This document shows, piece after piece, positions 46,159 to 56,639 of a stretch of 64,000 nt of DNA. This DNA comes from Dendrolimus kikuchii (taxonomy: Eukaryota; Arthropoda; Insecta; Lepidoptera; Lasiocampidae): the NCBI GenBank assembly GCA_019925095.2, contig CM034389.1, positions 21,687,435 through 21,751,434 on the forward strand. Direction: 5' to 3'. Each line of letters begins with the position of its first letter. The first letter of the stretch is position 1. The position numbers were made by a program, and so were the translations under genes. The notes under the pieces were generated by a model that was not told the DNA's origin, searched no databases, and worked only from the letters and a program-made list of their open reading frames with translations.

Positions 46159-46618
46159 TGTTACGACCGACAACGACCGATTCACACCTGCAGTTTATTA
46201 CCTTCCCGCATTTGGACTTCTTTTGTTTACTTATTTATTGGCATACGGCCCATTGTTCTATTTTACTCGTTTATGGCCGTTTGCAGGCATAATTAGCCAG
46301 GTGTGCGGATTACGATTTCTAGGAAATTAAGTCGACGATACGGGCGGGCGGGCACACTTATATTTGTGAAGTATAAAACGACGGCAGGGTGGAGAGAGGA
46401 GACAGTCTAGCGAGAACTTCAGTCAAAGCGATAACACAAGCGAGGCATGACGTGTGTACATTTTGTGACGGACTTTGCGCATGTTATTGAATTGTGCATT
46501 ACATTTGGACTTATTGCGTCCGATTATATTTGTACCTGTGTTATACGTGTTTGTATAGTTCTAATAAATTCTATAGTAATTCCAACGGCATTTTAATTCA
46601 AGTCCCGCACTCGTAACA
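46159..46618. mobile_element. Solo LTR of an LTR retrotransposon
   Basis: A 460 bp segment begins TGTTACGACC and ends ACTCGTAACA, giving the inverted ends TGTTACGA / TCGTAACA (with TG...CA). It is flanked by a 4 bp ATAT duplication (46155-46158, 46619-46622). Internally it has a TATA box (GTATAAAACG at 46371-46380), an initiator-like ACAGTCT about 30 bases on, and AATAAATT near the 3' end, in the order expected for a + strand LTR. No gag or pol sequence is next to it, so recombination between two LTRs probably removed the body. The family (Ty3-like or Bel-like) cannot be told. Confidence 0.82.
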
Positions 46619-46794
46619 ATATTATAAATGCAAATGTGAGTTTGTTTGTTTGTGACGTTTTCACGCCTTAATTATGCAACAGGTTATCACGAAATTTTGT
46701 ATATACATTGCTAAAAACAGAATTTTCCCAAGAGATAGAAAAATAACTTTTAAACCGCCTTCATGTCAGGTCACAAACAGTGTGGCAGCAGCGC

Positions 46795-47040
46795 AACAGC
46801 AGCACATGTCTTCTTATTACAACTACAGCCGCGCGAGTTGTTTAGATAGCGTGGCCCACTTCATTCCAATAATGGACTCCAACGAAGAAACATCATTGTT
46901 CCTCCTGCTGTTTTTGGTTCTCCTTCGACGCTATCGACGTCGCGTAGTTAATAAACAGGACAATACTGGATTGATCCTTTGTTTCGACATTGACGTGTGA
47001 ATACCAATAACAACCTCCGGGCCATTTTTATGGCCCGTAG
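46795..47040 (+). pseudogene. Possible fragment of a Harbinger-type transposase N terminus
   Basis: In an open + strand frame an internal ATG at about 46872 gives MDSNEETSLFLLLFLVLLRR followed by YRRR. Insect PIF/Harbinger transposases often begin with an acidic start, a Leu-rich run and an Arg cluster. Nothing downstream continues the gene; a GGGCCAT/ATGGCCC hairpin follows at about 47020. The resemblance is short and could be chance. Confidence 0.3.
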
Positions 47041-47069
47041 TCTGGAGAGACATACATTTATAATAATAT

Positions 47070-47152
47070 AATAATCGGCAGATAAACGCACGTACTGTAT
47101 ATCCCAAAATTAATCGAGTTAAGCTTGTGTTATGGAGAATATACAACGATAA
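47070..47152 (-). mobile_element. SINE S1, short 3' fragment
   Basis: CGTTGTATATTCTCCATAACACAAGCTTAA on the minus strand matches only the 3' part of S1 (compare CCGTTGTATATTACCCATAAC at 12119). Confidence 0.65.
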
Positions 47153-47539
47153 TGTTCTCAGAAACTACTAGAACTGGATGTAATGATATATGACAATAAG
47201 GTATATTGGGTTTCCGCAGCTATTTTGGCTAAAACGAAATTCTTATGAAATAGTCATGTTCCTTCAGTTGTCTGTCTGTCAGAGACATTTTTCTCAGAAA
47301 CTAATGCGTCTATATAAATGCAATTTAACAGTAAGCTGTAGCTATAGTCCATATAATGGCGCCACATAATGATGTAATAAAAATACCAAAAATTAAATAT
47401 AATAATGTATATTAGAGATTATTTAAATTGTTAAACAATTTTTACCGTAAATAATCGTATGATGTATCGTTAGTCATATCTTAAAAAAAAGTTTAAGTCT
47501 TTTAATTTCAGTCAAGAATAATAATTACTTTATTTAAGA

Positions 47540-47741
47540 CTAGCGACCTGGCGCCGTTTCACCCGCGCTCTGTCCCGCTCCCGTGGTATATAGCGTCATG
47601 TTATATAGCCTATGAAACTCCCTGTTAACGTAGCTTTCTAACAGTAAAAGAATTTTTTAAATCGTTTTAGTAGATCCAGAGATTACACCCTGCAACGTCA
47701 CAAACTCACAAACTTTACCTCTTAATAATATTAAGTATAGA
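47540..47741 (-). mobile_element. Helitron-like element, family C
   Basis: CTAG at 47540-47543 followed by CGACCTGGCGCCGTTTCACCC. The minus-strand start TCTATACTTAATATTA is at 47741. The layout matches the 58.96 kb copy. Confidence 0.7.
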
Positions 47742-48535
47742 TCATTAGTATTAGTATAGAAATACGTCTCATTTCTATATACAATTTAAAAAAATTTAAT
47801 TGAAAATTAAATTATTAAAATCTAATTATTAACATATTTCATCTGTGTTTAATGATTGTACCCCGCTGCGTTTATAGTCTCCAGAACCCAATGAACATCT
47901 ATCTATCTATACCAAAATTGTGTGAATAATAAATAAGAATTATTTAATTAAGTCAATTGATAGACAAATATTAACTTTGAAATTATGATATGCATTTAAA
48001 TATGGATAATATATCTGAATTATCAATTTGGCTTAGATACATAGAAAGAAATAAATAGTGACAGAACAATGTTTGCCTGGTTCTGCTAGTTAAGTTATAA
48101 ATTTTAAAGTAACATTTAGTCGATACAATGAATAAGTACAGTCTACTCGCCTACGTGCTGGGTTCACCCACCTATTGGCCATTTACAACCCACTTGGTCA
48201 ATACATGTCTTGATATGGCCTAACGCGGTGTTATGGGGCTTGTTCGCTTGTAAAATAAGATATGACCATTTCTTAGTACTACGGACATAGTGTTTATTGT
48301 ATTATCATTATTTATCATCGAAGAAAACTAATAAGTATGATGATACCCAGTAAAATACTTAGTTTTAAAAAGGCTCTAAAATTACAGTATAGGATTTTGC
48401 TTGAGCATTATCTCGCTCGATCTCGAGCGGAGATATGGTCTAAGATGGTGGAGCACCAAAGACAGTCTGTAAACAGCCATGCAGGTATCGGAATTTAAAT
48501 TTCAGTAATAAGAAATTAGTATAAAATATATTGTA
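47742..48535. other. No recognisable gene
   Basis: AT-rich. GGTTCTGCTAG|T at about 48080-48091 may be another decayed Helitron end. Confidence 0.5.
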
Positions 48536-48744
48536 CTAGCTTTCCCGGCGGACGTTGTTCTGCCCTGAAGAAATAAAATTTAGAACCCGATTCCAGCGCC
48601 ACCTACCGGGTCCAAATGTAAGCTATCCTATCTTTCAAGTCGGATCAAACTGCACCCGGTGTGGAAATTTGATTAAAATCGGTCAAGTAGTTTAGGAGTC
48701 CATCGCGGACAAACAACGTGACACGTAATTTATATATATTAAGA
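48536..48744 (-). mobile_element. Non-autonomous Helitron, family A
   Basis: Minus-strand copy: CTAG end at 48536-48539, hairpin GGCGGACG...CTGCCC, TCTTAATATA start at 48744. Insertion is between A and T on the minus strand. Confidence 0.9.
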
Positions 48745-48889
48745 TTAGAAATAAGATTGTACATTCTATAAGACATCCATTGTATAAGAAAATAGAAAAC
48801 CCTCTGTCATGTCACAAGACGGAGGATGGGGGCGATAAATAAATAAAAAAGTAGAAAAAGATGGTGAAGCACGTTTACCTAGAATGTAT

Positions 48890-49305
48890 CTATTTACACG
48901 AGACTTGAAGATACCCAGGTTGTAGGTTTAGGGAAAATCTGGCTCCGGCAGCGAGTTTCATACCTTTGCGATGCGCACAATGAAGGTAGACGTGAAGAGC
49001 TGTGTCCTGGTGAAGAGGTGGTATGTACGTACACCATATACCGGTGCCGCATGCCACTGCGTCTAATTATACGGTGATGGCGGGATAAGATTGAAAAGTT
49101 CCGATGCACACCCTTCAAAATGTATTTCATATAAAACCGATAAGCTGGCAACCCTGCGTCGATGCTCGAGTCTTTGAAATTTGTCATCGAATAGGTTGTT
49201 GGCTATCAACTTCCTGGCTCTCCGCTCAGTCGACTCTAGTGCATTGTGGTTAGAACAGTCCTCTATACAGGATCGAATTAAATGCTCCTGAATTCGATGT
49301 AACTA
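48890..49305 (-). mobile_element. LINE reverse transcriptase C-terminal remnant (jockey-like)
   Basis: On the minus strand, 49305 downward reads NHNALESTERRARKLIANN, FQRLEHRRRVASLSVLYEIHF, ASELFNLIPPSPY, a stop or frame change, then FTSTFIVRIAKV...NSLPEPDFP and YNLGIFKSRVNR near 48895. This is the thumb and C-terminal pattern of jockey-supergroup ORF2, decayed by stops and at least one frameshift. Confidence 0.78.
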
Positions 49306-49502
49306 GATGTGGCCACAGATCATTTATCTCTTTTTGACGTTTTCACAAATCAATCATTTCAGTCTGAAGACTATAATTATGTACTAAGGTAGATTTACAG
49401 GTTTGTATAAATTACCCGTCATTCCCAAACACAAACAGCTATACTAAGCTACTTTTAATAATATAATAAAGTATACACTGTATACCCACAATAAGATTTT
49501 TT

Positions 49503-49750
49503 TTTAATAATAACAGCCCATAGATGTCTCATTGATGGGTTTGGGTCTGTTTTTTGGGGAATGAACATTATACCCGCCACGCATGTCTAAGGCTGCTTGG
49601 TGGGTTTGAAGCACCGGTTATCTCGATGTGCAGATTTCATCACGATGTTTCCTTCATTTCAGCTCGTGGTATTTGCAACAATATGCGCACTAGGATTGAA
49701 AAATGGCTAAGTGGCACATGCTTTCCATCCAGAATCGTTGAATTCGTGTC
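49503..49750 (-). mobile_element. tRNA-derived SINE family S2, head degraded
   Basis: Shares GTGGTATTTGCAACAATATGC, AAAATGGCTAAGTGGCACATGC and the AATAATAACAGCCCATA end with the 62.0 kb copy. The tRNA-like part is no longer recognisable. Confidence 0.6.
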
Positions 49751-52700
49751 GTTTGAAGTGAATTGCGAAAATTATAAGCTGTTATAGACTTTATCAAGAA
49801 GGATCGATTTTTATTTTCAATTTCATGTCAAAAGACTACATGTTTGTAATTCCCAACATCTACATTTGTACGTACAGTCGTGGTATGAAAATGTTCGCCA
49901 ATTAAAAAATTGATTCATTTAAGGTTCCGCGAGCACATGTTACCTTTTCAAAGTAAGCCAGAAAACAGACCGTTCCATAGAAAATTATGTTTAATTGTTT
50001 GGTAATAAAGTTTAAAATTACTTAGATCAAAGTTGTTCGACTTTCTGTCTTATCTAAGAAGATTGTTAAGACATGACAAACCTTCTTATTGGTTTTAATA
50101 CTTTTGTTAAGCGTAGTGTCTGTCATTGTAAACATTGCAATTTTCTTTTTTCACGTTTTTGTATTTTATAAACGTAACATTTATTAAAACGTTGGCGGGG
50201 TACTGTTTCTTGTACTTGTGCAGGCAAAAATCGACTTTGAGGTGACGAACATTTGATTCCGCGACTGTACACAGTTCTGTTTTGTGCGTCTCACTTTTGA
50301 ACTGTTGAACAAGTGTTTCATTAATAGTACAATATTGCAGACCACAATCCATAGGCCTTGTGCAATTCCACAAAGGTCCTTGTTTTTGCGTGTCTGGATT
50401 ATGGAGGCTTTACTGTAGTTTTAAATAAAAATTACATCCCTAATATACAGTTTTCTACGAATTTAAAACCGCACAAGGATCCCTTGTAACGGATTAGACC
50501 TGCAGATAGAGTGCGCGTTTGAATTTTGCAAACAATGCTTTACATGGGCATTATTTCAACACGTCATATTGCAATGCGCAGATAAATCTATCTTGCACGA
50601 CCATTTCCCACACGACCGACCATTATTATGGATCTCGTGTTTCTATGTCTTCTATGACGCTCCAAGGCGAATAATTACGATATAAATGCCTGTTGGACTT
50701 GGAGATTGTGGTGAGGTCAAGAGTACTAGATTTTCAGTTTTTATGGTTCCGCAGGTACACAATAGAAACTTAATTTTTAATTTTTTTTTGTGTCCTTATG
50801 TTGATCTGTTTTGAAATTGAAACTTTAGACTTTTAACTTTATTCTTTTATTAAACGTATAACTTACTACCTATTTTTAAAAATACATTGCAGATTGACGG
50901 AAAAATGTTATTCATCTCGATACAATTATTTTTTGAAAGTAAAAAACCCTTTTTTATAATTTTAATTTTCAAGATAACATGTTATTGAAGCAGAGAGGTA
51001 ATATGTACAATGTTACAGTTTTACACAACTCCCGATGTACTTACGTAGTAGACTAATTTTAGTAGCGTGCGACAGTGTACGAATCGTGTAAGTGGAAGAA
51101 AACTAAGAATGCATAGCAAGCAACACTGCCATTTCTGCTTGCGAATAAAATTCAATATTTACATGACGGAAACGGATCTGCACTTTTCTGCGCAAAATTA
51201 TAAGTTGTGTGAAACTGTAGTTTTTTGCTGGGCGACTGTCATGCCTTTACTTTTAGTATTTTTCTTCCATGGTACTACAAGTTAAGTACAAGTCGGACGT
51301 AATAAGGACAAACCTAGAAACAGTTATGACGGTGTCATCTGTCTCATGCATCTTAACAACATTTTCGTGATATGCGTGATACACGAGGTGAAAATTTTCC
51401 GCATACGCAGGTCACGTAAATTTTACTTTTACTTAAGAGTTTTTTAGGGTTCTGTAGTCTTACAATATACTAGTATGCCCCCTGAAAAAGTAAAAATATA
51501 AAACGTGATTGCAACGCTATCTATTTTTACGCTATATATTTTTAGAATTTGAACCATCCAAGAACGCTTCCCTCTCAAAGAGACACAATTTTTTTCTTCA
51601 AAACCGATTTATGCGCGACTTACCGGCTCTCATTGTGAATCTAAATTCTAAACCATTCTGGGACTCAACACACACACAAAATTCAACAAAACCAGAGATC
51701 CGACTCAGATTACCGGCGAACAGCAATTAATTTTTATATATAAGAAAACATTACGAACTCGTTTAAAAAGATTTTAATGGATAAATAAATTTCTTTATCT
51801 TTATCTATTATCTGAAAGAAAACTTTTTACTAATAAACAAAATGAAAGTGTTTGTTTGTGGTTTCAAAATAAATGCCAAAATGTAAGTAAAAGTAAAATC
51901 AGATTGAAACAATTTGATTGAAAGATACAGGAGTGAAAGTTCTAAAATTTTTTTTTTATGAAAATATTATATGAATTTTATCTTTATTTTTCGTCTATGT
52001 TACTATGAGTACTTCGGTATCTTGTAGGATATAAAAATAATAAATCTCACGTCCCACAAACATTGTGGCTAGCATAGGGAATTTATTATTTTTTTATTTC
52101 ATATCTGTCATTCCTTCCAATGAAATGTAGGGGCCTGAGCCCAGCAGTGGGACGTTTATGATCTGCTATTTCATTATTAAATATTTGAACCTTATGACAC
52201 AACGGTTTAAATCATTTTGAAGCTAATGCGCAAGTAAGTCTAGACAGTCTAATGGCGACATTAATAATACTATAATCCAAACTAACTTTTAATATTGTTA
52301 GCATAAAACCCAATATTGATCATCAGTGACTGGTATTATTTCTGTTACTTTTAATGTTGCTTTTACCTAAATTAAACCATGTTATTTTTGAAATAAAGTC
52401 CATTTCTCATTTACAAATAATCTTTCATTACTTGTATGCACAAACCTATGGGAAAATAAAGCTTTTGTTAGCTATTGTGATTATTGAAGTTTGAAATACA
52501 AGGTTCTCTTTCGTAACCTGTTGTATCAAGATAAGGTGTTACTGCTTCCACTAATACTATGTTAGGGTATGAATTGTATGTTTGTTTCAATTTAAAGGTC
52601 TCGTTCCTTTGTTATTTAGAACTACTTAGTGTTACAGATTGACGTTCATCCTTGAAAGATGATTGTGAATTGTTTTAAGGTTTTTAAGTGATAAGTTCTT

Positions 52701-52976
52701 TATTTCACTTCAGTGAAACTTCTATATAGACGGGGTCTTAGGATTTTTCTGTCACGAAAAAGCGTTGCGGCCGCGTGGAGGAGAGGCATAAATTTAGACT
52801 AGACATGATGAGAGGCGGTATAATTGTAGAGTAGACTATGGATGCGTTTTTTGGTTCCGGATAGAATTCAGTTTTTGTTGTTTGATAAAAAAAAATATGT
52901 TTAAATAAAAAATGTATTCATAAAAATATACCTAACCTAACTAAATCATAATTTGCAGTAAAACTGCGAAAAATCG
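49751..52976. other. 3.2 kb without a recognisable gene or element
   Basis: Several 70-88 codon frames on both strands have no domain. A LINE-like 3' scrap (GTAGGGGCCTGAGCCCAGCAG) sits at 52128-52170. This is the longest stretch with the least repeat content. Confidence 0.55.
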
Positions 52977-53197
52977 AAATGTGTGCTGAGATACATAGTA
53001 GAAGTGAAACTTCAACGGACAAGTGGCAAAACGAATGGCAACAAATTTTTAACTTGAAGTTTTACGGGCAGGTTTTCAAATTGGACAAGTACATTAACAA
53101 TCTGCCCGCAAAACTTCAAGACTTCACTTTTGTTGCGATTCGTTTTGCTACTTGTCCGTTGAAGTTTCATTTCTACTATGTGTCCCAGCACACATTT
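52977..53197. repeat. Long near-perfect hairpin, about 95 bp arms
   Basis: AAATGTGTGCTG...AACTTCAACGGACAAGT...GCAAAACGAAT on the left is repeated in inverse on the right, with about five mismatches in the outer 70 bases. The arms end in GGGCAG / CTGCCC around a roughly 30 base loop. Frames on both strands mirror each other and are not genes. It may be a MITE or a single inverted duplication. Confidence 0.85.
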
Positions 53198-53362
53198 TTT
53201 ATTTAATGATGGAAAACCCACAGCTAATACACTTGATAAACTTTTGAAATTGATACAGAAACCCAATTACAGGTTTTCGCGAATAAAATCTTGATTAAGT
53301 AACATACAGATACAGTACATTATACAACTAGTTATAAAAAATATGACTAAGGCGGTGTTTAA

Positions 53363-53835
53363 CCACCTGACTCCCAAAATGGGTCAAAATTATGCTGCTT
53401 ACTTATATTATTTAAATAGTTGCTTGCTCTAACTGGTAATGCATTTTGCCTATAGTTGGTAGAACTAAAAAGTATATTTATTGGTAAATTGATACGTACA
53501 GACTTAGCCGGAACGTTAAATTTGATTTTACTTAGTAGATCTGGATCTATATCAGACGAAATAATTCTTAATAGAAGTATACAGTCAGCTATATCCCGTC
53601 GATTCTTGAGTGGTCAAAGATGAAACTTCTAACAGAGGTCCAAATATAATTATTCGCTAGAATACTGGGTCTTTATGCTAAAGCATAAATATCGAACGAA
53701 CCACTTTTGTATACTTTCTATACGGTCAATGTATTTGTGATGTCGAGGGTTCCATATGTGAGACGCGTACTGTAAGTGGCTTCTGACATAATTGCAGTAT
53801 AAATATTTCATTAAAGTTCTTTGAATGTGATTGAA
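53363..53835 (-). mobile_element. Degenerate CR1/jockey-like LINE C-terminal remnant
   Basis: The minus strand reads LQYASHIWNPRHHKYIDRIESIQKWFVRYL, then two stops around KFHL, PLKNRRDIADCILLLRII, and LINILFSSTNYRQNALPVRASNYLNNI near 53390. These are the standard landmarks of the reverse transcriptase thumb and tail. It is clearly non-functional. Confidence 0.82.
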
Positions 53836-55647
53836 ATCTTATCAAATAGGGAAGCGGACCGTCACATCAACGAAGATGCTTTTATTATCTTCCATTACAA
53901 CTCAGCCTCATATTCCCAACCCTAAAGGTTTGCAACGCCTTGTCTTCGCCCCTGATATTGCAAACGTCTAAAGCTTTAAAATAATAAAAGTTGATTGAAA
54001 TGAAACAGAAAGCACTACTACGCGACTGTGCAGAAACTCGTGTTAGTTATGATACGTATTTCGGAACTTATCTACCTGCTTTCACATGTAAGTGAGAGTG
54101 AGATTATATCAAAACATGTATATTAAATTCTCATGCGAATTTTAACGCATTAAAAAAAAAAGATTTCTTGTTTTCAATGTCAAACCAAACCCCGAACTCC
54201 ATGAAGAAATCTTCCTGTGAATAATTGCATCACATTTATAAACGAACTTAATTTGTTATCCAATTTTGGTAATGTCAGCCATGACAGAGATGAGTCGTTT
54301 ATGCAATTTATTGCAACTGATAATACAATGTGCATATTTTTGAGTCGAAACGTGCCTGAGATCTTTCGAATAACCTACTTGTTCTTTATGCACCTACGGT
54401 AAGATTACAATCAACTGCAGAATATAGTACTTCGCAATTTAATCATCTATTTTCTCATATTTATAACTGAAGCAATTGTAAAAATTATAATAAACTGAAT
54501 GGTCGTCGATTTCATCAAATTGCAGTTTCTCTCGTTTGTGCCATAATTAATTATTTAGACCCTGTTTTTTATTGTTGTTATAAAGTGGTTACCATTGTCT
54601 ATGAATATTTGCAATACCAGAAATCTTAACAACGTGCTGTCAATCGCGAAGAAATGTAATTATATTAAAAAAAATATTAATATTTTAGTACCATACAAAA
54701 CCTTATCTTCTTATAAATCCCTAAGGTGCGTTAAGACATGTTCTTAAGAACATGAGCATAGCGGCTCAAGCAAGTGAGGCTGAATGTCCATGGCGAGGCG
54801 TGTGGTGGTAGAAACATTTTCCTCATAAAAACTCTAACCTAACACAGCTTATTTATTCCCTTTAGTTGTTAATACTCATACAATCAGTACAGCTAGTAGT
54901 AACTGTCCGTCTGTAATGGGGATGATAAACATGCAAGTACGCGCACTTGTGGCTCGGCGATTTTTTTCGCCCGTCTGTCACCATAAGTATGCAAACTTTC
55001 AGAATCTAAGAAACTCGTCAAGTCATATGTACGTGAAATTGCTAAGTCTGTCACTCGCTTTATACATTCCCCCCTCGCATGTCGCATTATTCTTGTCTTA
55101 CGCTGTCTTATGTTTACTTGGGTATCTTACCAAAGGCATACCAACATATTCTTTTCTATTTCAATTTTGATTTTATCATCTGGATTCCCTTGCGTGATTA
55201 ATTAAATAAGGCTACAGGTTAGATCGTAAGTGGACTACAAATATTTCGACACGACTTTTAACCCACATAACCTGTAACCTTTGAAACTGCATAGAAGCGC
55301 GCACACCACGGAATTAATTCGGCACATTATTCTTCTCCCGTTTTTCGCTTTGCGCAGAAAAGAAACCTGTGGCGCCTTTTAGTTATTTAGGACTTAGGAG
55401 CTTTTCAGCGTCACGCTTTTTACTAGGCGATTGTCTTTCTTGGTGTTTATCTTTCATAACCTAAGGACCTACTTAATATGATGCAACGTTTTGCATATCA
55501 CAATGCACTTTGGATTTTTTCCATTAAAATTGCATGAGAGAGGTTCCACTGCCCCAAATCCCACATGTTTGTGACCGCAATGCATACGTGACTTGATTGC
55601 TCTTAAAAGATAAAACATATAATACCTATGGCTTCTGTATCGTCAAA
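53836..55647. other. No recognisable gene
   Basis: Contains the 18 bp palindrome at 54737-54754 and a Rep-A scrap at 54580. An 84-codon frame at 54916-55170 is hydrophobic at its end but unsupported. Confidence 0.55.
54580..54645 (+). repeat. Rep-A fragment
   Basis: AGTGGTTACCATTGTCTATG and TTTGCAATACCAG only. Confidence 0.5.
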
Positions 55648-55846
55648 TCTTTTATATATAAATTACGTGTCACGTTGCTGGTCCGTGATGGACTCCTAAA
55701 CTACTTGACCGATTTAAATCAAATTTGCACACCGTGTGCAGTTTGATCCGACTTGAAAGATTATATTCGGACCCGGTAGGTGGCGCTGCATTCGGGTTCT
55801 AAATTTTATTTCTTCAGGGCAGAACAACGTCTGCCGGGACAGCTAG
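55648..55846 (+). mobile_element. Non-autonomous Helitron, family A
   Basis: TCTTTTATATATAAATTACG start, GGGACAGCTAG|T end, GGCAGA/TCTGCC hairpin. Slightly shorter through small internal deletions (ATTATATTCGGACCC region). Confidence 0.9.
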
Positions 55847-55904
55847 TATTATTATGTAATTTTACATAAAATATTAATTATTTTTCAAGTTTTTTTTAAT
55901 TATT

Positions 55905-56195
55905 GGGGCATATATAGTAGGCTAACGGCCCACCTGATGGAAAGTAGTTACCGTCTCTTATGGACATTTACAACACCTAAGGTGCTACCATCGTGGAATC
56001 GACCATGAAGGGGGGCACTGATGCAGGAAGACAACTTAAGCTTGTTATGGCTGCATACTTAAGACTAGGAGTAGTAGCTATCCAGGCAGGCAAATTTCCT
56101 ACCACCTGGCTGTGAGTTGTTTCATCACATATTACGACAGGCTTCTCGGCCGAAGATTATTTAGTATTCTTTCTTCGTTATTGTGCAGAGTTACT
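55905..56195 (+). repeat. Rep-A copy, diverged full length
   Basis: GGCTAACGGCCCACCTGATGG to CTTTCTTCGTTATTGTGCAG. It lies between Helitron A (ends 55846) and Helitron B (starts 56229). Confidence 0.78.
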
Positions 56196-56228
56196 GTACA
56201 TTCAGGAGTGTGAGATATATATTATATA

Positions 56229-56639
56229 CTAGGATATGCCCGCGACTTCATCCACGTTTGACTCGCAATTCCCACGGGATTCCAAGGACGCAAAGTACCG
56301 CAGCAATTAAAAAAGAATTTAAGCTATCGTTTTAGTGAAAATTGTGTTGGAATAAGCTAATTTTTATGCACCTGAACAACTTCAAAACGCTCCCGGGAAA
56401 ATTCCTGCAGGATTCCCGGGATACAATGTAGCGCAAATTTTAAATGTAAAAATAAACTGTCGATTAGTAAAAACTGCATCAAAAACAGCCAAGAAGTTTC
56501 TACGTGCATCGCGAACAAACAAACAAGAAATCTAAAAAAAATGCATCGTATTCTCCAGCGATATATAATCTATTCCAATTGTTTTTTTAATACTTCAATG
56601 TACCGACACGGCATGTTTAGAATTTTATAATATTATAGA
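56229..56639 (-). mobile_element. Helitron family B copy, complete ends
   Basis: CTAG end at 56229-56232, ATATGCCCGCGACTTCATCC next to it, CCCGGGAAAATTCCTGCAGG mid-body, and the TCTATAATATTATAAAAT start at 56639. One of two copies in this family with both ends intact. Confidence 0.82.

Noticed and set aside
46674..47000. 108-codon frame as a host gene
   Set aside because: It begins in Helitron-like sequence. Only a short middle part resembles a transposase start, and there are no supporting exons.
52979..53266. Overlapping frames on both strands in the long hairpin
   Set aside because: Both arise from the inverted repeat, which makes the two strands read alike.
54916..55170. Candidate signal-peptide exon for the chitin-binding gene
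   Set aside because: It is hydrophobic near its end, but I found no donor in the required phase and no similarity to the family's N terminus.
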